Origin: Acridotheres tristis
Taxonomy: Eukaryota; Chordata; Aves; Passeriformes; Sturnidae
Reading direction: 5' to 3'
NCBI GenBank assembly: GCA_037013685.1
Contig: CM072886.1
Location: 71,141,859-71,205,858 of the forward strand
Length of the DNA stretch: 64,000 nucleotides
In this document: piece after piece, positions 37,506 to 49,530 of the stretch
Layout: every line of letters starts with the position of its first letter
Position numbering within the stretch: position 1 is the first letter of the stretch
Notes under the pieces: generated by a model
Databases searched by the model: none
What the model saw: only the letters and a program-made list of their open reading frames with translations
Told to the model about the DNA's origin: nothing
Made by a program: the position numbers and the translations under genes

Positions 37506-37741
37506 CCACACATAATCATACATATGTATATAAGCAAAATACAAATAAATACACACACATATATATTTTAGATATATAATGAAAATTGCTCTATTTCAGA
37601 TTTTTAATTTTCCTATGCTAAGAATTTTTTATGGGTTTTCCTTATTCACTGAGATTTGCAATCAATGAGCTTAAAAGTGTTTCTTCTTTGTCCACATGTG
37701 CACAACCTTCACATAATACTACTGACTTTTGCTGGATTTTG

Positions 37742-37799
37742 CAGTTGGACTTGATGGTTTTAAAGGTCTTTTCTAACCTAAAGGATTCTATTATTCTCT
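37742..37799 (+). mobile_element. CR1 LINE terminal fragment
   Basis: Very short CR1 3' end: gttggacttgatggttttaa, then ggtcttttctaacctaaagg and attctattattctctg in place of the terminal octamers. The match to the family 3' end is clear despite the length. Confidence 0.75.
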
Positions 37800-38569
37800 G
37801 AACCTCATCCCACCTATATTAATTCAGTCTTCAAGGTCTTCTTGTTCTGTCCCTTTCCACTGGGGAGGGCATTATAGCCTTATGTTGTCAGCACATTTTA
37901 TTAGTCTGATTCTTTTTCTGTGAATGGAAAATAATAAAAATATTAAAAAATATAAATATCAAGCCTCAAACTTAAGAAACTGTCCTGGTCAAATCCTGTC
38001 AGCCAGCCAGTTGTCCTGTCACCAAAATCTGACTACCTAGCTACTTCTGTATTCTCATTTTCTAACCTCTAATTTTAAAAATAATATCCCATAAGGAGCC
38101 ATATCAGGTAACTTTCTGAAGTAGGTTAGTTATGTTACATTTCCCTTGTTGCCGTATTTTCAATTGGGAGTAAATAGCATATTTGCAGTGTAGTCCTTGA
38201 ATGCACTTTCCTGTTTCTTATGGGAGTGAAGGCATTTTCATCATTCATATTAGATGTCCTTTTGTTTTCCTAATAACTCTTGATGTTACAAGTGTCTGGC
38301 ATTTTGGGAAGGATTTCTTATATCCCTGAGACACTTGGTAAATTCTGTTCTTTACATAAAATTACCCTACCAGTTCAAAGCAATCAGATAAGTAACATCC
38401 AAGTATGTAGAGTTTCCAAGACTTCTGATCTCACTAAGGTGGGAAGTAAGCCTTTTTCAGACAGAATTAATATTTGTAAAAAATGTTTTCCTTTTCAGAA
38501 AGTAGTTATTTTATTTTAATTTTTTAGAATCCAATTTTGTTTCTCTGGAACAGCTTTTCCATCTGCAAC
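37800..38569. other. non-coding stretch before the LTR
   Basis: Nothing recognisable. The open frame at 38280-38519 has no domain. Confidence 0.4.
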
Positions 38570-39592
38570 TGTATTGGTTTTTTTCATGATTTGGGTTTTG
38601 GTAATGGGGGGCCACAGAGGTGGCTCCTGTGAAAAGCTGATGGAAGGAAGCTTCCACGATGTCCAGCAAGCCTGATGGCTCTGAAGATGGACATGATGCT
38701 GGCCAGGGCTGGGCCAATTAGGGATGGTGATAACACCTCTGTGATGACAAATTCAAAAAGAAAATCAAAACAAAGTCACAGGGTTTTTACTCCTAGCCAG
38801 AGAAGAGGAGGAGGTGAGAACATGTGAGGGAAACAACACGGAGACACCAAGGTCAGTGCAGAAGGAGGGGCAGGAGCTGCTCCAGGCACTGGAGCTGAGA
38901 TTCCTCTGCAGGATGTGGTGAGACCATGGGGAAGGAGCTGTGCCCCTGCAGCCCATGGGGATCCCTGGGGGATGCAGAGATCCACCCAAAGCCCGTGGGA
39001 GAGATGCCCATGCTGGAGCAGGTGGATGCCTGGAGCAGGCTGTGATCCAGGGGGAGACCCAGTGGAGAGAGGGGTGCTGCTTCCAGGCTGGAGCAGCCTG
39101 TCCTTGATGGACTGCACCCCATGGAAGAGTGACCCACACCACAGCAGTTTTGGGAGGACTGCTGCTTGTGAGAATGGACCCATGCTGGAGGAGTTCCTGG
39201 AGAGCTGTATCCCATGGGAGGGACCCCACAGCCTCACAGGGGAAGGACTCATCTCCCTGAGCAGCTGAGGGAGAAAACCTCGGGTCTTCACTTATGACCA
39301 AAGCCCTCATGTCCTGTCTCCCTGCCCTGTCAGTGGGAAGGAGGGAAGGGATCAGGGAAGGAAAGGTGTTTTAAGGACTTATTTTATTTCTCATTATCCT
39401 CCTCTGATTCTGCTAATAATAAATTCACTTTGCAATTTTGAGCCTGTATTGTGTTTGGAGTGTTTCTCCTGGTCCTTATCTCCACTCATGAAACCTTTGT
39501 TAATTTTTTTTTTTCCCTCTCTTCTACCCAGCAGAAGAGGATGAGTGAGCCACTCTCATGAGTGCCTGGTGTTGGGCCAATGTCAAACCACA
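38570..39592 (+). mobile_element. ERVL-like solo LTR, essentially complete
   Basis: A 1.02-kb LTR beginning TGTATTGG and ending AAACCACA. It is flanked by a slightly decayed 5-bp target duplication (GCAAC at 38565-38569, GCAGC at 39593-39597), the length expected for ERVL. U3 contains the words ccacagaggtggctcctgtg and ggctgggccaattagggatg. Where the family has its TATA box (about 38750) the sequence reads acaaattcaaaaag, so the promoter looks eroded. The middle (38860-39230) is built of imperfect modules around cccatgctggag and ggagcagg. AATAAA is at 39418-39423, and U5 ends gttgggccaatgtcaaacc. There is no internal viral sequence on either side, so this is a solo LTR. Long antisense open frames here are composition artefacts. 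Confidence 0.88.
39418..39423 (+). promoter_or_regulatory. LTR polyadenylation signal AATAAA
   Basis: AATAAA in the R region, followed by a T/G-containing stretch (ttgagcctgtattgtgtttg) suited to cleavage. It is shared in position with the copy at 418-423. Confidence 0.65.
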
Positions 39593-39629
39593 GCAGCAGT
39601 GAAAAATCTGCCTATTACAATATACATAG

Positions 39630-39990
39630 ATTGGTCAGGGTTTGTGGGGGTTTTGGTTTTTTGGGGGAGATGAGTTTTATTTTCAGGGGGGATGAGTAGA
39701 GAGATGAGGGGATTTTGGTGATTTTTTTTGTTTGGTTGGTTGTTTTTTGTTTATTTGTTTTGTTTTTGTTTTTGTGGGGATTTTGTTTGGTTTTCATTTG
39801 GTGTTTTTCTGTTTGTTTTTTTTGTGTGTTGGGTTTAGGAAGTTTTTTTTCGTTTGTGGTATTTTTTTGGTTTTTTTTTAATTTGTTTTGTTTTGGTTGG
39901 TTTTGTTTGTTTTTGTTTGTTTGGGGAGTTTTGTTGTTTGGTTGGTTGGTTGGTTTTTTGGTGTTGTTGGTTAGGGGTTTTTTCCCCTTG
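39630..39990 (+). repeat. 360-bp T/G-rich strand-asymmetric tract
   Basis: The plus strand is almost entirely T and G. The first 80 bases hold several G-runs of three to six (39640-39715), then irregular TTTG and TTGG units follow. It starts about 40 bases after the solo LTR. The 135-codon minus frame across it is Lys/Asn/Gln/Thr/Pro-rich simple translation and not a gene. Confidence 0.9.
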
Positions 39991-42900
39991 AAATGAAAAG
40001 CATAAAATATATTTTTTGGCATATAGTTTCATTACAAAATCGTATTCTCCCAGCAGGCCTTTTCACCAGGTGAAATCAAAATTATTATAGCTATAAAGTA
40101 TTAGGAATACCATAAAGAGATATGAATTGACTTCTAAAAAAGATTTTACTTTTATGGGGCACAACAATATTTTTAAGAGGAAATGAAATCTATAATTTTT
40201 TTATCTTGTGGCTGAAGTGCACTAATAGCCACTGTAAACATTCATGACTGATGACTTAATGAAGCCAGGAAGATCCAGATCCACAGACAGAAGTGTGCAG
40301 AGAGAAGAAATATTTCAGGTCAACCTGGAGCAAAGGGTGACTTATTTTCTGCACAGAATTAAAAAATATTAAAGTGAACAAGATAATATAAATGTAAAGC
40401 ACAATCAAATAAGAACTAAAATGAACAGGTTCAATTATTTTGCTTGGTCTCAAACTCAAGCATGTAATTATTTTGATTTTTCATTTATGAAAGTCTATTT
40501 GCTAAACTGTAAATGCAGTTATGTGCTGGATTCATGCACTGTCTCCATGAAGGATCTACTTACACATTTGGTGAACATTCATGTCTACATGCTGTTGGTA
40601 CATATGGTGATGGATACGCATCTGATATAGCTTCACAGCTGGCTTCATCTATTTGCTCCAATTAAAAAAAAAAAAAGAAAAAAGAATCTCTCTTATTGCT
40701 TTTACTCTGAACTTCTAAGCACTGCCCATGGACAGACACATGTTGAGACACTGGGGTATGTTTAAGTGGGGTCATTCTGAATAATGTTCATTTATGATTT
40801 CTTATTCAAAATATTTCTTCATAATCACCATTCTTTTTGATGTCCAGAAATTATGGTAATTGAGCTAGATCACAGGTCATTTCTGAAATTTAATTTTAAG
40901 TGCCTATAAAACAACAGACAGAAAATATTTTAAAGTATCTATCTTCTCTTAACCAGACTGGTTGTTTGGCAAGTACATGTACGTGCTTTTGTTGTGACAT
41001 GCCACTCTTCCAACTTTTCACGTCATATTTAAGAATATAGAGCACTATGCTTAATTGCTTCATAAGGAGACTTGTCATAGTAAATCTTCTTAATATAAAA
41101 TGCAATTCAGTGTAGCATGTCTAGACACAGAAATGCAGTATACAAAACCAAAATATGCTACAACTTTGATATGATTAAGTACAACAGCGATAGCAGCAGA
41201 ATATTTGAAATATAATTAAAGATACTATTTATGAAAGATGCTGTTGTTCTTCAAGAAGTTTCATGGATCCAATTCATTAGAATGTGAGTTGTTTGTTTCA
41301 GGGAATTTTGGTACATACGACACTGGAATTGGAATCAGGAAATCTGATTTCCTGCCTTGTCTTCCATAGCATTATTGGGTAACAGTAGAAACATTTCAGG
41401 AGTGTATTCACTCTGTTGACTCCTAAGTTTTAACTATAGCTATTGAAATGTCCTCCAGCAGCTTCACTTTAACATCTGCATGGAAAACATCTTTAACAAA
41501 TACATGATTTTTGCATCTGTTACACTCCTGCAGACCTGAAGAATTGAAACAGAAGTCAATATTTTTCTTCAATTGCCTTGAACTTCTAATTTTTCAAAGC
41601 TCCAACAGAGCTGGATCAATGTCATAACATATCAGATCTTGATGTAAGTTAAAATAAACCAAAGGCACATTATTTAGTAGAAAAGAGCCAGAAGATAATA
41701 AAGGTATATTTGATGTGGGAGGTGCATGAATGGAGCACATTGTGGTTCTTCCTCCATAGGAAACAGGGTGGAGGTAGCTCAGAGAACTACTCTGGAAGCA
41801 TCCCACAGTGACTGCAGACAGTTCCCAAACGAAAGTGAGTGCAGGGACAAGTCCTCCTCTATTTTACATAGTTGTTAGTGGGGGCAAAGAAGTCAGAACT
41901 CCATTCAGGCTGCTATTTGTTACCAGGTAGATTGGACAGTTGTTTTACTCCTCTCATACCAAGGAACAGCCCCTAAGCACGGTTCCTGGTGGTGTCTGTG
42001 CTGTGACTTCTCCCAGCTACTGCAGAGCTGCTTTGTCTCTGCCACCAGCTGGGAGAGAGCTCCTCCCGCTGCTGATGCTCCCAGGGCACAAGGCAAGCTC
42101 TGTGTTTCCAGGCTGGATCTACCAGAATAAGGTGTCCCGAGGCAAAAGAGAAAAGTGACAAAAATTCCAGCTCATCCTGCTGGTCTGTCTGCTTGGATAC
42201 AGAAATGTATCTCACACACAGTCTTCTCTGAATCCCCATGGCAAAACATATTGGATTGCTATGCTGCACAGGAAACAGGACAAGTGGAAAGGTTTGATCC
42301 TGTCCCAAGTATTTCTGTGACTCAAATTTTTAAGTTAATTTTTAAAATTAAAAAAAAATGTATAAAAATAAAAAGAAATAAATGAAAGCTAAAAACATAG
42401 ATACACACACATTCTCTTGCCCAGAAAAATGTAAGTTCTGTTACCTCTGTCAGTTGACAATTGACAATATCTTGTATCTTGTCAAACGTATCAGATTAGC
42501 CAGGTAGATATGTTTCCCTTAGGCTTTATCTCTGTTGATTTCCTACTCAGCTCCTGAGCATATGAAAAGATTCAAAGATGGGAGAAGATATTTTGAGGAA
42601 AGTAGCCTAAAATTAATTCCCAGGTATATTATGTTCAGGTATAAACTCACCCTAAATTATACAACTGATTTATTAAAAGCAATTGATATTACCACAAATA
42701 AATGTTCCCAGAATATCTCATCAACAATAGACAGACATCAAACTGAATTTATATTTTGAATAGAAATTTGTTTCACCCTGAGAACAGTAGCACCTGTACA
42801 GCAAAATGTACTGTTCTTGACATGTTTGAAAAACACTTCACAATGATCATGGAGTGGAGAGGAAGAGGGGGAGGGTACGATTATCAAAGCTAAAACAGGA

Positions 42901-45900
42901 GTCAGTCCTTGACTTTGGTGAAAAACCATAATCTCACTTTTAATAAAGATACATCCTCATTTTTCAGGCCATTAGCTACCACCATACATTACACGGTTTT
43001 GTGACATTACTGCATGAATGTCACATGTGAAGTAATTCATCAACCTGAACTGGATTTAGCAAACCCTGTGTTACTATTTATCAGCAGTGAGTATTGCACT
43101 GTTTACCTTTTAATTACAGGAAGCAACATGCCAAATGGTGTTATGGTCATTTTTGCATTATTTGTAGTACACTTGCTGCATGTGTTAATGCCAGTCACAA
43201 ATGACCACCTGCCTTTTTCTGAGTATGAATTAACAGTTTTCCTTATACAAAGAAAATGCATATAAACGTAGATTCTATGAAAAAAACAGAAGGCATCTTA
43301 TAGAAAATTAGTAAAAACTTCAAGAGAGAACATTTTAAAAGATTTTCATAGATCATATTCAGCTAAGTCCCTTATTCAGGCATGAAATTTAACTATATTG
43401 GTTATGCATCAAGTAATTGTTCTTTCATGTGATTTGACTTGACTACCTGTGGCTTTTTCTTGACCACTAGAAAATTTAGTTCTTCTCTTACACCTTTCTT
43501 GAGACATTCTTTCCTTAAATACATGTGCTGAACCTTGCAAAATATCTTTTTTAATGTAGAGAATTTCAAATTAGTTAAAATTTTATCATTTAGAGAAGGC
43601 CTAAGCCATTCTTGAGAGAGGTAGAGATAAGAAAGTGTATTTGCTTTCTTAGCTTTAAAATATTGTCTTTTAAATTCCATAATTCTGGAGACAAGAGTTA
43701 AAATTATGAAGACATGCCAGTAAAAACTACCAAGGATTATTTCTTTCAGAGTACCCGGCTTGTCAAATCAAACAAAAGTCAATGTTTCTGAGACAAAAAT
43801 ACTTGTATTTTAATATGAACCATTTTTGTGAACAAAACCCCATCAGTTTACAATTTTCTTCTGCATTAAATTATAAATATTATTAGCTTACTTCTCTTAA
43901 TATGTCCAAAAGGAAAATATTCATTTAGTTTGTCCAGCTGGATTTGAACAATTTTACCACACCCCATTAAGCTGTCTGCTTCAGACATGGTGCAGAAGGG
44001 ATGCATTATGATTTCATGTTCACAAAAACCCTATTTAAACATAATTCCTCCCAAAATAGATCACGATAACTAAATGGAGTTGCTGCTTTAACATTAAACA
44101 TGTACAAAAAAAGCACTCAATCATATTATGTGCAGTTTTTCCTTTTTTTTTTTTTTTTTTTTAATCTTATAATCTTATGTCCAAATAGTTGCAAGGGAAA
44201 GGATGGGTAATATAGCAATTATTTATGCCTTCTACCAGGTAGGCACATTCTGTTACTCAACATTCCTGAACCGCCATGGGGTGTTTCATTACAGTGTGTT
44301 CAGTAAGCATTTAAACTAAATTTTATTTACATCAGCTCAGTTTGTTGCTGATTTTGTACTGTAGTAGGAAAGTTTCCATGGATGTAGAACAGAAATCTGC
44401 CATAACTAATACCTGCACTCTCAAAGATACCAAAGGGGTAAGCATCTGTGTGATTAAAAAACTCAAAACAACAAAAACAGCCAAATGGAAAAATGAAACA
44501 TTACTTTACACGGAAAGTAAAGGCAGAAAATGGTTCATTTACTCTCTTTCCATTTGCACAACAGTAATAAAAATGCCAAATAGACTGATTTTCAGGTAAA
44601 TTCTATACTGCAGTAAAGTCAAGATTACAAGAGAAGATTTATTGACACAGCATATATTTCTTGCAATACTGCATTTTTACCTCTCTTTCAAGGATAGGCC
44701 TATGTTTAGTTTAGTTTTAACTGGATGCTGCCATTTAGTTTTTAATATTTATGAAATGATCTGCCTTTCTCTGAGATAGAAGTATAGAATTTGTATTTCA
44801 CAATTTTATGTATTAAACATTATTTCCAGTGTTGTTAAGACTTTATTGTTAGAAAAATTCCGCACTGCTGAAGAGAGGAAAAATACCTGTTCCAGTGAAT
44901 TGATGACGTGATGCCTTGCTTCATTTATGTATTCTAAAGCTTTTAGATATCATTTGCATATTCTAAAGCTGTTACTGATTCAAGTCCTCTTGAAGACAGT
45001 ATATAGCAGAAAATGTCACTGTTTATTGCTGTCGTTTTTTATTTCCTAGATAGATCTCAACTTTGTCTCAACTGAAATTTGAATGGCAAATCTAAAAGGA
45101 AATAATTTCTTCTTAAACATGTCACATAGAGAGTCTTTTCCCTCAAAATAAAGTGAAAAGGAAAAGATAGGCAACACGCTTAAACCAAACCTTCCTGAAA
45201 CCCAGAAATCTCCTGTAATATAACAAAAATTGAAGTATATAAAAATGATTCGGCCAAAGACAGAGGCCAAATTAGATATAGTAGCCCCTAAAAGTAGCCC
45301 TATGGAGGCATACAGTCAGTAAGAGGAGTGCTTAGTTAGGATCTCTGAACTGTTAGGATCCTTCTCTATTGAACAAGCCCAGGAAGACCATAAGTCTATG
45401 CTCTGAGCCATTGCCTTTAAACAATACATCTTTCAGGCATTGTGAATTCTTTCAGGCTAAGAACCTTGAGATGGTTAGAACTTGCTGCTTCATATCTGCC
45501 ACATATCAGCTTTTTTGAAGTGTGATGTGACAGAGTCATCCATGATAAATTATATTTATTTACAAAATTGTAATGCATATCACTCTAGCTAAGCACAGAC
45601 TGTCATTATTCACCTTGAAGTGTATCTGATTTCAATAGTCCAATTGAAATAAACAAAATCACATAGCTATTTTCAGAAGTTAGACTGCAGACAACTTCTA
45701 ACTCTTAATACCGAGGAAGTGGAATAAATATTTTAAGATGGAAGCCCCTCATTAGGTTTGTACATTTATTCATTCACACTCCCCTTCATTTTATCAACTG
45801 CTCATAGTGTCATAAAACAACATAATATTCAAAGACGTCCCTCTAGAAAGAGAGAGGCAGATACTTCTGCCAGAATTGAGGGTCCAGAAGTGACATCCTG

Positions 45901-46953
45901 TTGAAGAGAAACAGCTAACAGGACAAACTGTTGAGCTCATTTCCAAGAATGGAAAGCCATAGTCCTGAACATTTGCAGCAATGGGGGAAATACCAGATTT
46001 TTACTGGAACAAGATATAATATTAATGAATATGCTGATGAGTATCTTCACATGAACACACACATTCTTAAGCCATCATGTATTATGACATTAGCATGTTT
46101 TATACAATAAGTCAAGTGAATTATGATACAATACTGATGAATGGCCTATCCAAGGTAATTGGCATAAAAATGCATAATCAAGGCTCTAGTTTTGAAAATG
46201 CATTACATTGTAATCATTGATTAATCTGCTTTTTTATGACACAATTTTTTCTTTAAGTTAATAAAAATTAAAATTGCCTAATACAGGAAATTTTAACTTT
46301 TAAAATAGCTCTTTGTTTTCCCTTGAGTAATAATAGCATAGAAATTCCTCAGATATATAAAGTTGGCGTTTTTCCTAGAGATAAATATCTAAGCAATGTA
46401 ACTTTCTATGTTCATGGACCCTGACATCAGCATACATTCATGTTTTCATGTTGCCCTCTTACTGGAGGCAGAGAGACAACTGAATTACACAAAGCAGAGT
46501 CTCTTAATGTAGTAAGGTTACATAGTCAAGGAGAGAAATTATGATTTGTTGTAAAAAAATACACAGTGTTCAAATTAAATTGAGTTATTTAATGGAAAAC
46601 TTTAGAAAAATGTATGCTATCCCATCATTCCACTCAAGCATATTGAGTAGCTCAGCAGAAAATGTTATGTGCAAGCTTCAATTAATTTCTATTTTCAAAT
46701 CCTCAGAGATACTAGAGGAAAAATGTCTGACACATGCAGTTCATAGTAAGCACAAATTCCAAGGACATTTGAGGGAATACAGTTATTATGGTGATGAAAA
46801 CACATTTTTATAATCAACTTTGACATTCTAAATAAGTACATGTTAAACAATTATTTCATGGGCTTTTTCATTGGAACGATTAAGAAAGATTTTTGGGTGT
46901 CATTTTTGTTTTAGTTTTTTGGGTTTTTTGCTCGTTTGTTGTTGGTATTTTTT
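39991..46953. other. long AT-rich non-coding stretch
   Basis: No gene or clear transposon is recognised. Notes: A-run at 40663-40681; a GC-richer patch at 41950-42300 with antiparallel frames (111 codons minus at 41973-42308) but no domain; T-run at 44143-44162; and 46020-46290 dense in ATGCATAATC, GGTAATTGG and CATTGATTAATC words, a candidate conserved non-coding element. Confidence 0.4.
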
Positions 46954-47005
46954 TTGGTTGGTTGGTTGGTTGGTTGGTTGGTTGGTTGGTTGGTTGGTTG
47001 GTTGG
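46954..47005 (+). repeat. (TTGG)13 microsatellite
   Basis: Thirteen perfect TTGG units preceded by a T-run. Each unit carries a GG pair, so the G strand could in principle stack as two-layer quadruplexes. The frame through it repeats Gly-Trp-Leu-Val and is not a gene. Confidence 0.97.
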
Positions 47006-49149
47006 TTTTTAAAAATTTCTAATCTCAATTCAGTACAAATTGAGTACAGTAGTTCAAGCTTTACCTCATTATGTACCAGTAATATCTAGAGTTTTGCAAC
47101 TGCTTCATCTTTATAATACATTAGAGTATAGAAACTGTTTAAGTAAGGAAACCCCAGATAAACCGTGTAAGCAGAACAGAAGTAGTTAAAATGAATTTTA
47201 ATACTGGGAACCGTATGCTTGCAGGGTAAACTTTTCCCTGAAACTCGATCTCAGTCCAGCCAAATTTAGAGGTTCCATTGATCATTAAAACTTCATTCCC
47301 CTCCCAATAAATAAAGTATAATTTTGGTTTCTAAAACAGAAAAAGTCTCATGTGCTAGCTGATTTTTCTTATGACATATTCTATTATCTGAAAAGAAAAA
47401 TAGTTTCAATGAAGAGGAAGAATAGCTTCATACCAAAAGCTAATCCAGTGGCAATCTAAAATGCACTAAAACTCTGCTCAGCTTTTCCTTCTCTCTCCTT
47501 CCATCCTAGCTCTTAATAAGTCTCTTCTGCCTCAGAAGACTACATACATCAGTGACTTTAGAAGTTGTTTTCAGGAGTTCTGAAGTTTCAGTGCTAGAAA
47601 TGTCTTTGCTGAATTATGGCAAAGGTGCATGGCACCTTAGAGGGTAAATAAAGATCTATGTAAGTTGGTCGCATTCCCTTGCACAAAATTCACAAAGAGA
47701 AAAGCAAAATAATTGGAATGTGTTATGTATTTGCATTGAAACAGAGTTTTTAAAAGAAGAACGTTTTGTTACATACCATAACAATAATGCTATGCTATGC
47801 ACATAAGTTTCAGTATACTTATTTCCTAGCTTTGCACTCAGTGAAAACTACAGAAACAGACACGATTCTGTAATCACACTGACAAGAACAGCCCTGTATG
47901 TTTATATGAAACGCCTTAATAGAGATCCTGACACCCCTTGGCACTTTTCACAGAGGCCAGTAGTTTAACATAATGGTATACCTAATACTTTCTCTACTCT
48001 CCAGATTTTTACCTTAAAATAGAGCTCATTATTAGCTAATATGTATCTAAGTGCCAATTTTATGGTATCATTCAAAGCCTTGATATTCAAAGGCAGGAAA
48101 ACACAGGCCTGGCCATCAAATATATGAATTTTTGTTTGTTTGCTCGTTTGTTATTCTTTTTAGAAACAAGATTGGCAAGAGTAAAAGTTTGCAGAGTTTG
48201 GACCACAAACTCTCTGAACACTTAAGTTCAAGTGAGTTACAAAATACGTTACTCATCAAATAGCAACTTGCTTCTTTCAGGTTTATTAGAATTCATGTTT
48301 CTAATAAAGTAAGTTTTAGCATAGCTGTAACAAATCCTTTCCTCCAGCTCTGCTCATTGTACAGAAAAAGTATATTTTCCCAAAAACAGTGGAGCACTGT
48401 ATTGTTTTTTATGTACCTGGCATTGAAAAGTACCATTATGTACTACCTACAAAGTACTAAACTTCTGTAATGTCAGTTATATTTCTATGTCAGCCATGAG
48501 CCATCTAAATGTGCTGAGATTAGGATAATGTCTGTTACATAGCAACTGAGAATTTTTCTATAAATACCTCTAAAATTATCTGTATTCATCATAAATTTGC
48601 AGTGACAAAAACAATCAGTTTTTCAGGTGAAATTTTATCATGCAGTCACTGTGAAATGCTGACCTGTGGTAGTTGTAAGAAAAAAACCTGAAAACAAACA
48701 ACAATCTTGTGAATTATTAACTTTGCTACTGAATACAATTTTTAGTTTGCATGACTTGTGCAATTGACTGATGTGCCTTAATCTGATTCCATAAAAAAAA
48801 AAAAAAAAAAAAAAAAAGTGTTTTGAAGAAAAGAGAGTGAAAACTAAGAAGGTAAGAATCTTCCTTGGTAGGAATTAAAAATTCTAGGTTCTGTCTAAGG
48901 ATACTGAATATCCAGCAGAATTTTGCCCAAGGAAAGAAACAAGAACGTGCCTCTGTTCAACAGTGAAATAAATTTAAGAATATGACTGTTCAGAAGAGTA
49001 ATTCAGAAATCTCATTGTCTGTTCAAGCAATTATAATCTTATCCTCAAACTATATTTTCAATATGACAAATTTCTAGGTTTATTAATTTTAAATCGTTGA
49101 AAAATTAACTGTTGGTGTCTTGTTTCTGTATCACATAATGAATATATTT
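47006..49149. other. AT-rich non-coding stretch
   Basis: No gene or transposon recognised. A run of 25 A lies at 48793-48817. Confidence 0.45.
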
Positions 49150-49530
49150 CATCCAAAAAACATATTCAGAATTACAGAATCACACAGTAGCTCAGGACCT
49201 TGAAAGATTACAACTTTTTGTGGGACAGGGATTTTAGACAAAATTATCTAGCGCCCTGTCCAATTGCACATTGAAAACTTCCAGTGAGGGTAACTTTACC
49301 ACATTCCTGGGCATGCTGACCTAGTGAACAGCTGTAAAAATGTCCTTCTTCTGTTGAGATAAAACTTCTTGAGCAACTTGCACTTGTTGCCCCTTGCTTT
49401 CTCCATGTGACTCCTTGTGAAGAAAGAGCCTCTGACCTTCCTGTACTCACCTTTAAAGTGGTGGGCTCTGATGAGGTTCCCCCCAGCCATCTCTTCCCCA
49501 GGGAGAGCAGAGCTGTAAATGTGCACGCAT
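49150..49530 (-). mobile_element. CR1 LINE 3' fragment, another subfamily
   Basis: On the minus strand this matches the C-terminal end of a CR1 ORF. An open piece at 49296-49526 contains KVRGSFFTRSHMEKA followed by NKCKLLKKFYLN, corresponding to the family's RGSLFTRGPQG and Q-I-A-P-E-E-V-S-L blocks. The 3' end lies near 49150-49180 (gaattacagaatcacacag, the inverse of the terminal repeat). The 5' end is truncated near 49530. The subfamily differs from those at 3964 and 5637. Confidence 0.75.

Larger units (their letters stand above)
32967..37741. other. AT-rich non-coding stretch with two TA arrays
   Basis: No gene or transposon is recognised. Besides the microsatellites listed separately there are poly-T runs near 34540 and 37142-37166. 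The open frames at 33488-33673 and 33707-33949 (minus) are unremarkable. Confidence 0.4.

Noticed and set aside
38765..39310. 181- and 171-codon open frames on the minus strand, the longest in the window
   Set aside because: They lie antisense to a complete LTR, overlap each other and a plus frame in the same GC-rich modules, and show no domain. Length follows from GC-rich repeats with few stop codons.
39615..40022. 135-codon minus frame and 93-codon plus frame
   Set aside because: Both are translations of the T/G tract: Lys/Asn/Thr/Gln/Pro-rich on one strand and Phe/Val/Leu/Trp-rich on the other.
41973..42308. GC-richer patch with a 111-codon minus frame and overlapping plus frames
   Set aside because: Several mutually overlapping frames, none resembling a protein; could be an unrecognised repeat but I cannot support a call.
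46871..47089. Open frame with Gly-Trp-Leu-Val repeats
   Set aside because: It is produced by the TTGG microsatellite.
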